NCBI RefSeq assembly: GCF_000090795.2
Contig: NW_003546387.1
Coordinates: forward strand, 109,037-130,540
From: Amphimedon queenslandica
Taxonomy: Eukaryota > Porifera > Demospongiae > Haplosclerida > Niphatidae
Direction of reading: 5' to 3'
DNA length: 21,504 nucleotides
The notes beneath the pieces are model-generated. The model had not been told where the DNA came from, made no database searches, and was given only the letters and a program-made list of their open reading frames with translations. Shown one piece after another: positions 15,001 through 21,504 of the stretch (position 1 is the first letter of the stretch; the number at the start of each line of letters is the position of its first letter). The position numbers and the translations under genes were made by a program.

Positions 15001-17853
15001 TGTACTATTTCTTCTAAGACTCCTTCTCCTCTCTCTCTCTCTCTGATCTCACCTTCTCTCTCTGCTAGAGCAGACAGGACCTTCTTCAGTGCTTCCATCT
15101 TTCCCTTAACTGGTGATAAACATTCTCTTAACTTTTGATGGTGTCAGTGATTAAGTTGTATTCATGATGTTTGTGACTACGAGCTAAGCAGTGAGAACAG
15201 ATCACTGCATCACAAGTTTCACAGAATAGCTCTAAAGGCTTTCCATGATCACTACATGTGGCCTCTTGAGGATTTGATAAATCTGCTGTCTTCTTTGTTA
15301 GACTGTACATCTCTTTGAGGTCGTGAAGGTGGAATGCTACAGGAAAGGTTCCTGCTCCTTCTTCTGGTAACTCTGTATGATGACGACAAGTAGGACAAGA
15401 GAGGTAATAGGTCTCATTCTTCTTATCCAGAGGCAATCCCTCCAGACAGTGCTGACAGAATGAATGTAGACAAAGTAAAGTCTTAGGCTTGGTATAGTGG
15501 TCAAGACACACAGGACAGGTGAGCTCTTTCTCCAGTTTGAGTCTGAGACCAGGAGAAGATGAAGATGGTTTGGTTGCCATTTCAAGAAAAGAGTAAAATT
15601 GTGTACACAAAACAGAACAAAAAAGAGAGATAAAGATAGAAGATAGTAAATGAAGATAGAGCAAGAATGAATGATATAAGAAAATGAAGTCAGAATGAAC
15701 AAGAATGAGAGTAGCCTGGGAAAAGATAGCCCTGATGACCTCTGGATGACCAAAAGCAACAACAAAACAAAATGAAAGAAGGTGGAAGGAGGAGAGGAAC
15801 ACTAAAGAAGGTCAGCTAGACACAAAAAGTGGGCAATACCTTAAATATATTCAAAGATCTTGTAACTAAAGGAAGTTACCGTATAGCGGTTTTTTTTCAA
15901 GGATAACAAATTTCGTGAACTTTGAGGATTCCTTGAAAATCAATTTAATATGGTACAGGATGGCAGATTAGTGGAAATTCGCAAAAATTAATTCTGCAAA
16001 CTTCTGGATATGGGTCATTCGCGAAATTTATTATCCTCAAAAAAAACTGCTATATGGTACAATGAATCCTGGCATCACCATAGCAACCACTACATGCACA
16101 ATATTACTAGACAAATGTAAAGCACTGAGGGATGAGCCTAAGCAAGCAAAGCATAAATTCTATTACAGAAAAAAAATTTTCATCACATCTCTAGATACAT
16201 GTACATGTACAATATGTATAGATGTATAATAGACTTTGATGTAAACTTGTAGTCCATTACTTTGTTGTTTTCAAGACAAACAAGTTGTCTTTTTTGCTTC
16301 AGAATCTCTCAAGCACTTAAACAGCTTTGTTTATAACAGCATTTAGCAAGCAGTAATGGAAACATTTGGGAAACAGCCACTGTACTTATACTACATTATG
16401 TAGATGTAGTATGTCATTGAACATCAACAGGATCCTTACATCAACAAAGAGGACTTTTATACTTTCTTTCTTAAACTACATGTACATGTATCCTTGCTGC
16501 TAAAAATCCCTGGACACTGATGCCTAATGGACAGGTGTTCAGCCTTATAAGCCACCATTGTACATGCACATGTACATGTATTTTACACATTTCCTTTCTT
16601 ATGACTTTCATTTAAGGCAATTAGTTTACTTAATACATGTATAGTACATGTAGATGTACATTAAAATTATTAATTACTAACAAAACAAAGGAACTCTCAC
16701 TTGTCACACAATGTAATAATTATTACATTATTAATAATATATAATGTATTTATTCAAACCTGAAAAATGCCTGCCCAGTTCCATTAATATTGTAGGATAG
16801 TCATCAATTATTAACAAGGGGGCGGAGTCACAATCAGGTGCGACTGCCAGGAGAGAGGGAGGTGTGAAGTCATTGTGCAATAGATCGTGTCTTTTACCAA
16901 TCACAGCAGCTGCACATAATGAATAATGGAACTGATCTGTATAATGGAGGAAAGAGAGAGAGAGAGAGAAATTTAAAATAATACCTTCTAAATGACATGA
17001 ACATGTACATGTATGACAAATCCCAATATTGTATAATATACGTGTACATGATTACATGTTATAGCTCAAAACTTGGCCCATTTACATGTACATGACATGT
17101 ACAGGTTTATTCGAGTAATGTCTAAGTTTATTCTTATTTTCTTGTCACTGCTTGAAAAAGGGTGAATGAAATTTAAATAAAACTAACTTTTAATGTCAAT
17201 GTAGAATATCCAACCAAAATGAAACAACTGACTAGAAGTACAGGGACGCGACCATCATAAATTAAAAAATTTAAATGAGAATTGGCTCAAAATTTCTACA
17301 ATATTATTTATCTCTCCATTAGTTCAGAACTATCTGCCAGCTGTGATAATTAACGTGATGTGAAACCTAAAGAATGAGAAAGGGAGAAAGAAAAAAGTTA
17401 AATGACACCATATATTTATTTCAATATATTAAAATAAATATGGTTAAATGTAGCACATAAAGGCAGATTTACAATATTATACTAGTCCTGACATTACATT
17501 GATGCTGGAATAGAATCTGGTTCTATTCCAGCGGAAAGCATGCATCAAAAAGGTCAAATCGCCCACACTTTTGATTAAAAATTGATGCTACGCTGGCCTA
17601 ATGTCATATTGTACCACCTTAAAGGTACAAAAGTACATGTACATGTACATGCAACGATTTAAAATGAAATATTGCATAAGTACATGTACAATGCAAATGT
17701 ATGTAAATTATAAAGCTATGATTGTACAAATGTACACATTACACAACGTACATCACTTGCAAGTATATACAGGTATATGAAAATACAAGTACATATTGAC
17801 TTACCAAGTTGGTGCAATATAGAAGTAGCAAAGTCAATAAGCGAACGAATTTG
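10955..17853 (-). CDS. Unrecognised gene, three in-phase exons (partial)
   Basis: Exons are 17853-17805 (49 nt), 16936-16760 (177 nt) and 11028-10955 (74 nt). All have consensus borders: AAAGCAG acceptor and GTAAGT donor; ATACAG and GTTTGA; CTCTCCAG and GTACTC. Phases fit throughout (1 nt + 2 nt at both joins), giving exactly 100 codons. The exons read 'QIRSLIDFATSILHQL', then 'QFHYSLCAAAVIGKRHDLLH' through 'LLIIDDYPTILMELGRHFS', then 'IESECLIVRDYYWWPSVRRL'. The composition is that of a folded, mostly helical soluble protein. I do not recognise the family. No start or stop is visible, so exons are missing at both ends. The second intron would be 5.7 kb and contain the TRIM copy B pseudogene and retroelement debris on the same strand. 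The exons could instead be unconnected pieces; the phase agreement argues mildly against that. Confidence 0.5.
11273..11909 (+). pseudogene. Degenerate retroelement 3' module, copy 1
   Basis: The first frame has a zinc-binding-like motif 'CDGCGSPFDLSHALSCSKGG', then shifts. A second frame reads 'ADLAVRGG', then 'EALFDIRVVDTDAQSY' and, after a TAG, 'VLVQAEREKKAKYQSACEEQ', 'FTPLCISVDGLMG' and 'SLKWNKPCSGVVSWLRARLS'. I recall this order (C-x2-C-H-C, 'FD(V/I)RV', 'FTPL...GGMG', 'W-LR--LSF') from the C-terminal part of reverse-transcriptase-bearing repeat proteins in sponges and cnidarians. At least two stops and one or two frameshifts break it. No RT motif is present in this copy. Confidence 0.6.
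12021..12075. repeat. (TAA)n microsatellite
   Basis: About 18 copies of the trinucleotide, nearly perfect, lying between the two retroelement modules and directly abutting the 5' end of the second. Confidence 0.95.
12078..12653 (+). pseudogene. Degenerate retroelement 3' module, copy 2
   Basis: This has the same layout as 11273-11909 but diverged in sequence: 'SSPFTTSHALDCKKGGLVTL', 'HHNEIRD', 'IFHVRVVDSDAPS', then after a stop and a frameshift 'SFTPLCMTVDGLLGPE', 'SIKWDQPYSTVICWLQTHLS' and 'LCIRGTRSK'. It ends with TGA at 12651-12653. The difference from copy 1 points to two insertions rather than a recent tandem duplication. It stays in the same orientation as copy 1. Confidence 0.6.
12742..13030 (-). 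pseudogene. LINE reverse-transcriptase fragment
   Basis: The - strand reads 'LVLSQLTYCSSVWRPHLRRD', 'LLEGVQDKATKWILNDYSSD' and 'YKTRQMLPLMMTYQLCDITF'. This is the familiar C-terminal stretch of jockey/RTE-type reverse transcriptases ('L-Y-S-VW-P', 'LE-VQ--ATK', 'Y--RL--L-L-PL---'). One base is missing near 13010, shifting the frame upstream, and a few residues are missing after 'YKTR'. The catalytic palm motifs are absent. It is a dead 5'-truncated copy. Confidence 0.75.
13038..13479. other. Non-coding: AT microsatellites and a decayed MITE
   Basis: TAA/ATT runs at 13038-13095 and 13420-13440 flank a decayed MITE. No gene is seen until the stop of TRIM copy B. Confidence 0.5.
13104..13247. 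mobile_element. Decayed MITE related to 3492-3690 and 15877-16059
   Basis: The interior ACAAAATGGCAGGCAAC and the flanking TTTGCGAAAATTAAATCC correspond to the interiors of the other two elements. The right end TTTTATAGCCTATGTA resembles an inverted TACATAGGCTATAAAA terminus; the left end is poorly kept. Confidence 0.45.
13480..15580 (-). pseudogene. TRIM-NHL copy B, frame broken twice
   Basis: It starts with ATG at 15580 and carries complete RING and B-box ligands like copy A. Near 15140 a 13-bp deletion relative to A shifts the frame, and translation would end at 15128 after about 150 residues. The coiled coil continues in another frame (15098-14811). There the 17-bp unit CTGCCTGTCTTCAGACT is present twice in tandem (14801-14834) where A has it once, causing a second shift and a TGA. 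The last 425 residues (filamin domain and six NHL repeats, from the ATG at 14757) are again fully open. In-frame differences elsewhere (an extra Val, an extra RE pair) are harmless. The full-length protein is lost, but a short RING/B-box protein or an NHL-only protein could still be made (inference). Confidence 0.85.
14801..14834. repeat. 17-bp tandem duplication inside TRIM copy B
   Basis: Two exact copies of CTGCCTGTCTTCAGACT (14801-14817 and 14818-14834). Copy A has one, at the same place in the coiled coil. Being 17 bp long, it shifts the reading frame. Confidence 0.95.
15877..16059. mobile_element. MITE, ~183 bp, with visible empty site in copy A
   Basis: Inverted ends TACCGTATAGCGGTTTTTTTT and TACCATATAGCAGTTTTTTTT (each from its own side) continue into matching GAGGATAA-type sequence. 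It interrupts the duplicated flank: B reads AGGAAGTTA-element-CAATGAATCCTGG, while A reads AGAAGTTATGCATGATAG...AAAGAATCCTGG without it. Confidence 0.8.
16101..16759. other. Non-coding, rich in ACATGTACATGTA palindromes
   Basis: Blocks of alternating TACATG occur near 16198, 16477, 16560-16580 and 16640-16655. No open frame of interest and no inverted-end element was found. As read here, it lies in the long second intron of the unrecognised three-exon gene. Confidence 0.5.
16937..17804. other. Non-coding, intron of the unrecognised gene
   Basis: This contains a short (GA)n tract at 16952-16968, many ACATGTACATGTA blocks (16997, 17085, 17633) and the hairpin at 17504. No coding exon was found on either strand. 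Confidence 0.45.
17504..17532. repeat. Perfect 12-bp hairpin, 5-base loop
   Basis: GCTGGAATAGAA, loop TCTGG, then TTCTATTCCAGC. Farther out TGACATTA (17489) and TAATGTCA (about 17600) form an outer inverted pair, so the whole may be a small fold-back element of ~120 bp. Confidence 0.8.
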
Positions 17854-17982
17854 CTGCTTTATAATACATGACAGACATCAGTCAAATACTGTACAGAATT
17901 AAGAGAAGATTCTACTGTACTTCTGATATCATGCATCTCATTCACACGGATCTGGTGGATACATACATGTACATGTACTTAC

Positions 17983-18533
17983 TCAAATACTTTTCTCAGT
18001 TTCTCTTCATTAACCCCAAAAGGTACATTACCTACAAACACAGAACAGTGAGTGTCATTAGTAGGTGTGGCCAGATCAACCCTAATATGCCTCCCATCAA
18101 CCTCTTGTCCATTCAACTCCAAACAAGCACTAGCAGACTCCTCCGTCTCCATAACAACATAGAAATTAGTAGTCGTCCCTGTCAACTGTTTTCCGAGTTT
18201 CCTAGCAACTCGAACAGGAAGCTTACCAGGAGAAACCACAACTGATCGTTGCCGTTGCGACTCGACCGAACCAAAGGGGAAGACCAGCTTCAGTATGTCC
18301 TTCTTTTTAGTTGACAGAGGAATGTTACCAATAAATACTGTACGAGGATTTCGAGGATCATTTTTATTATTAGTAGTATTTCTTTTTCTGGTTGTATCTC
18401 AGGTTGTACTTGGTCCTAGTAAACTGTCTTAGTCTGTTCTTTCTTTCTTCTTGGTGGGTCTGAAGGAGTGAATAGCTTCTCTTTTCTCTCTTTAAGCACT
18501 TAACTTCGAGCTTAACTTTGCCTGAGCAGCCAT
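17983..18533 (-). CDS. RBM34-like RNA-binding protein, N-terminal part (RRM1 and start of RRM2)
   Basis: Exon 18387-17983 encodes an RRM: RNP2 'RTVFIGNIPLSTKKKDILKL', a basic loop with 'VARKLGKQLTG', RNP1-like 'TTNFYVVMETEESASACLEL' and 'NGQEVDGRHIRVDLATP'. It then begins a second RRM, 'SVFVGNVPFGVNEEKLRKVF', cut by a GTAAGT donor. The order and the 'RIRVDLA ... SVFVGN-P' linker match RBM34/Nop12, nucleolar proteins linked to 60S ribosome maturation. A likely first exon is 18533-18505 ('MAAQAKLSSK', ATG in AAAATGG context); it joins in phase through a 117-bp intron with a weak acceptor. That gives only ~15 residues before RRM1, far shorter than the usual basic N-terminus. The rest of RRM2 is not found downstream before other exons begin, so this is either a gene with distant exons or a fragment. 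Confidence 0.65.
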
Positions 18534-18880
18534 TTTGAAATGTGAGAACACGTGGGTGGCTGGCTGCAATTAGTTCATGGTGCATGTATAGGTCTATAGC
18601 TACTGAATAAAAGCAGTTAAAACAATGCATGTCATGTATAAAAACTAGGAGGCTATAAATTTTGGCCCTTTTATACCACTACTAGGAGACTGGAGTGACT
18701 TTCTTCCTTTCCTATTGATTGCAGTCAGTAAAGTCTTCAAGATTATTTCATTTTAATGACAAAAAATTTAACTTTTACTGAACTCAATTAATATAGATAC
18801 ATCATATATGTACATCTTGACATAAATTTGGAACCTTAAAAATTAAAATTTTAATAGAATTTCTACACAACATAATATTT
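18534..18880. other. Upstream region of the RBM34-like gene
   Basis: A CACGTG E-box lies at 18550-18555, about 20 bp before the putative ATG on the - strand. The rest is AT-rich. 18830-18880 faintly resembles the ~170-bp tandem unit (TTCTACACAACATAA). Confidence 0.3.
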
Positions 18881-19147
18881 TTGTACATTCATTATAAAAA
18901 AATGTGCATGTGTTGGTGGCTCATTTGGCCATTCTGCACAGTAGTAGTTGTAGAGCTGGCAATGACAGTTCAAATCGCCATAAATACATGCAATCAAAAT
19001 TTAAAAGAATTATTTTTCAAAAAATTTAAACTAGTATATAAATCTCTAGCTTCAGTCTTGAGTATCAATCCACTTGACATTTCATCTTTATTTCAGCTTG
19101 AACCTATCAATGATAATATTAAAGTCCTTACACAAACTTACTGTTAG
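18881..19147 (+). other. Open frame with possible death-fold (CARD-like) segment
   Basis: The frame ends at TAG 19145-19147. Its second half, 'KKFKLVYKSLASVLSINPLD' and 'ISSLFQLEPINDNIKVL', has the spacing of helices 1-3 of a CARD-type death fold as seen in sponge proteins, but only about 45 residues are present and there is no continuation. The N-terminal half is hydrophobic and may be chance. No splice signals place it in a gene. It may be a pseudogene fragment or coincidence. Confidence 0.2.
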
Positions 19148-19194
19148 CATTGTTATTTTTCTTCTTGTATGTAGTGCTCTTAGCATCACTAGCA

Positions 19195-19400
19195 GTAGTA
19201 ACCACTAGTGATCCCAGGCAGCGCCACGTGGAGGCGGCACTACACTGCTGCCCAAAAATTAAAAAAACCTGGCCCAACACTCTTGCTGAGGCCCAGGTTG
19301 TAAAAATAATAATAAAGAATAATAATAAATAATAATAAATCATAAAAAAATAAAAATTATAAACGATAATAATAATTTAATAATAATAAATCATAAAACC
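19195..19400. mobile_element. SINE- or LINE-tail-like segment ending in (TAA)n
   Basis: A GC-rich block (CCAGGCAGCGCCACGTGG ... CACTGCTGCCC) is followed by a hairpin, ACCTGGCCC with GGCCCAGGT (19267-19298), and then by a long imperfect AATAAT tail. A structured 3' end plus simple-repeat tail is typical of non-LTR elements and their SINEs. Confidence 0.4.
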
Positions 19401-19429
19401 TAGATCTATAACCTATACGTACACTATAT

Positions 19430-19560
19430 AACCTGTATCCTATAACTACCTGCTTCCTAATTTCTATACTATAACTACTTTCTAATTTCTACTACACAAT
19501 AACTACACCATAACCTAATATAACTATACCTGCTTCCTAATTTCTACTACAATACCTACC
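19430..19560. repeat. Imperfect direct repeats of an ~80-bp unit
   Basis: TACCTGCTTCCTAATTTCTA occurs at about 19448 and again at about 19528, with a shortened TTTCTAATTTCTACTAC copy between. The stretch is otherwise C/T/A-rich and non-coding. Confidence 0.6.
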
Positions 19561-20024
19561 TATACCTACAACTTATTTTGTATACACAATGTAAGACAAG
19601 TTATCTTAATACTGTATCATTATCTAATGACCTATTACTGCCTCCCACCACTACTGTCTAAATATTTTAACCTCTACAACATCAACATAATGAGTAGTCT
19701 TAATACACAATCTACCACACAATGTGCATATTATCAAGAATAATTATTACATTAAGAATTAATTGTGCATCCTATAAAATAACAATAGACACTTGACACA
19801 GAATTCAGATTTCGCAAATATCGTGTCAACGTAAACCGTTACTTGCATCAAAACATCAGATCACACGCACGTAATTTCAATGCTACGTTGATCATAAACC
19901 TACAATGAAAGTTATTGACTTATTTTGAAAGGTGAGGCAAACACTAAACAATTGATCCTAAGTCAAAGCCACGGGATCGAGAAAGAGATCAGAATGAGAA
20001 TTAGTAAGCTAGTGCCCAGGTTCA
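19561..20024. other. Non-coding, nothing recognised
   Basis: AT-rich sequence without an open frame of interest, inverted-end element or RNA gene that I can identify. Confidence 0.4.
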
Positions 20025-20330
20025 TCAAGCTACCTGCATCACAAACCTCACCAATCTACCCACCGTAACCTGGCTTAGCTCAACTGTATAGTGTTTGCCT
20101 GCTTTTAAGTAGTTAAAGGATTGAGACGAAAAAAGAAAAAGAAAAGTCTGATCCTTTCTTCTGCTTAGAGTCCATATCACACAAAAAGGAAAGAGAGTGA
20201 AAGAGGAGAAGAGAGGGTTCCAAGCATGAGATACTGGGTGCCTCGATCCGACCCAAAAGGGGGACATGACTTCTCCCACACTCCTGGGCGAAACCCTCTC
20301 CCCTCCGCTGACCCTCCCCTTCCCTCTCAC
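20025..20330. other. GC-richer block, possible tRNA-derived SINE remnant
   Basis: TGGCTTAGCTCAACTG at about 20071 resembles a tRNA box A (TRGCNNAGYNGG). GGGTTCCAAGC (20214) is box-B-like but lies too far away for a tRNA gene. Base composition differs clearly from the flanks. The - strand frame over the block shows no protein signature. Confidence 0.25.
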
Positions 20331-20592
20331 ATGATCGGGACTAAAAGCAGGTCACTGTGAAAAAGGGTAGCTCAACCCATACAGTGAAAAAATATGCTCA
20401 TGTCTTCATTTAATCAAATATGTTCTCCTCTCCTCCTCTGGTAGTCTATCAGTTCTTCTCCTTCCTCAATGCTAGTATTAGATGAAGATCCAATATTGTA
20501 AACTGTAGATTAGTGCTGGATGCTTGAGCTTCAATGCTATGATAGCAGTGGAAAGCACTATAGCTGTGTCCACATCAGTGACAACCTCCTTG
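20331..20592. other. Possible coding remnant on the - strand, second frame
   Basis: On the - strand about 20620-20465 reads 'TSANKEVVTDVDTAIVLSTA' and continues 'IIALKLKHPALIYSLQYW' before a stop. It overlaps the end of the 20593-20799 frame in a different register, as a frameshifted continuation would. No family recognised. Confidence 0.2.
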
Positions 20593-20799
20593 TTAGCTGA
20601 TGTCCTTCCAAAGAGCCATTAGTAAATCATATGGAATGTTCTTGATTGATACACTAGCTCTCACAAGGTACTGAATTAATTCATGATGCATGGTAACAAA
20701 CGATACTTCGATGTGATTGAAAATACCAAAATAGATTGAAGTTTTCTTGCAAGCAGATGGAGTGATCCAATGATGACAAACATTGTCCAGAGAAAGCAA
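20593..20799 (-). other. Open frame of unknown nature
   Basis: A 68-codon frame with 'HHWITPSACKKTSIYFGIFN' and 'MHHELIQYLVRASVSIKNIP'. It is less AT-biased than its surroundings and could be a decayed exon together with the shifted frame below 20620. There are no splice sites with good phase, so it is not called a gene. Confidence 0.2.
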
Positions 20800-20840
20800 G
20801 ACTGGAGACCAGGAGATGTTGCAGTTTTACGCTACGTGAG

Positions 20841-20880
20841 GACACGTGTACAAACACGACGACACGTGTACAAACACGAA
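20841..20880. repeat. 20-bp tandem duplication containing CACGTG
   Basis: GACACGTGTACAAACACGAC is followed immediately by the same 20 bases with one change at the last position. Each copy has an ACACGTGT palindrome. Confidence 0.9.
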
Positions 20881-21504
20881 CAAAAACATAATAATATTAT
20901 TATCATGAACACATGTACATGCAGACACTAACATATTAAAACAAGAATATGAAATATGGGCACTGGTACATGTACATACATACAGAACCAGTAAGGGACA
21001 ACTAATATTATACAAACACACCAATAATAGCTAAACAGTACATGTTGAGAAAATACTTGAATAGTGAGATATCTCCACACTGCAGTTACTTATATAACCT
21101 ATGACCCTTTACATATACCAAAACCATTTGATGAAAACCAAATTATAGACCTATACCATAATTATTAACCTTCCTATATATGAGTACATTTTTTAAATCT
21201 TAATAGCGTACCATTCCTATACATACAACCTATAACATTATGATCAATCCTTAATATGACACAATGATACCAACACAATACATTGTATTAATTCTGCTAC
21301 ACCAGTATAATATCTTAATACTATACTATTACCTATTAACAAACATTATGGTTGCCTACATCATATATTAACCTTGCTATATAAGTGGGTATGTTCTTAT
21401 CCTTCATTGCCTACACTGACGTATCACTTATGAACCTTAATATGACACAATAAAAACCATGTCATGTACTTATACCATACTAACCTCATTGCTATACAAA
21501 GTAC
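20881..21504. repeat. Non-coding with ~190-bp spaced direct repeat
   Basis: Two diverged blocks follow each other: TTAACCTTCCTATATATGAG at about 21166 and TTAACCTTGCTATATAAGTG at about 21368. Each is followed ~80 bp later by CCTTAATATGACACAAT (21249 and 21434). This suggests a tandem unit of about 190 bp that may continue beyond the window. No genes are seen. Confidence 0.5.

Larger units (their letters stand above)
13430..16100. repeat. Segmental duplication, copy B (TRIM-NHL pseudogene plus 5' flank)
   Basis: Counterpart of 6820-10412, same orientation. It is shorter because it lacks the A-only stretches, but it contains a MITE (15877-16059) absent from A. The copies differ at perhaps one base in ten by eye, so the duplication is not recent. 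Confidence 0.75.

Noticed and set aside
15337..15765. 142-codon - strand frame overlapping TRIM copy B
   Set aside because: It is an out-of-register shadow of the RING/B-box coding region.
17868..18245. 125-codon + strand frame
   Set aside because: It is antisense to the RBM34-like RRM exon, which has clear RNP motifs on the other strand.
18388..18504. Alternative coding of the segment between the two RBM34-like exons ('EKLFTPSDPPRRKKEQTK')
   Set aside because: It reads like coding sequence but ends in a stop and is in a different frame from RRM1. Treating it as an intron gives an in-phase join. It may mark a frameshift instead, which I could not settle.
1..21504. CRISPR arrays, bacterial operons, tRNA or rRNA genes
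   Set aside because: No regularly spaced direct repeats with unique spacers, no complete cloverleaf and no rRNA core motifs were seen. The spliced genes and domain types are eukaryotic.

Overview
The window reads as nuclear DNA of an early-branching animal, most likely a demosponge such as Amphimedon queenslandica (inference from gene content, no search run). The reasons are high AT content, short spliceosomal introns (66-68 bp where both ends can be placed), and intronless RING/B-box/filamin/NHL (TRIM-NHL) genes. A stand-alone death-domain gene, an LRR gene and dense small inverted-repeat transposons with a recurring TAC(C/T)GTATAGC-type terminus fit the same picture.

Left part (1-6.4 kb). 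The + strand starts inside the 3' part of a leucine-rich-repeat gene that ends at 1212. The - strand then carries relics of two conserved single-copy genes: a retinoblastoma-family pocket-protein fragment (1848-2188) and three exons of a VAC14-like PIKfyve-complex scaffold (3193-5769) with an in-frame stop and one impossible splice phase. A complete-looking three-exon death-domain gene (4479-5098, + strand, 114 aa) lies inside a VAC14 intron. Around these are a ~170-bp tandem array (2524-3170) and several MITEs, one nested in another.

Middle part (6.8-16.1 kb). A ~2 kb TRIM-NHL gene is present twice on the - strand. Copy A (6861-8897) is intact. Copy B (13480-15580) is broken by a 13-bp deletion and a 17-bp tandem duplication. 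The copies share 5' flanking DNA, and each flank has since gained its own transposons, so the order of events can be partly read. Between them lie two decayed retroelement 3' modules (11273-11909, 12078-12653) and an antisense LINE reverse-transcriptase tail (12742-13030).

Right part (16.1-21.5 kb). Three small - strand exons (17853-17805, 16936-16760, 11028-10955) join in phase and appear to belong to one unrecognised gene, with TRIM copy B inside its second intron. An RBM34-like RNA-binding protein fragment (17983-18533) holds one RRM and the start of a second. The remainder is repeat-rich and mostly non-coding, with two doubtful coding segments (18881-19147 and 20593-20799).

Overall this is accessory, rearranging DNA in which immune-type families (LRR, death domain, TRIM-NHL) sit among transposons and broken pieces of housekeeping genes. 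No operon-like cooperation between the genes is implied. All exon boundaries are read by eye from splice signals and phase, and none is supported by transcript data here.
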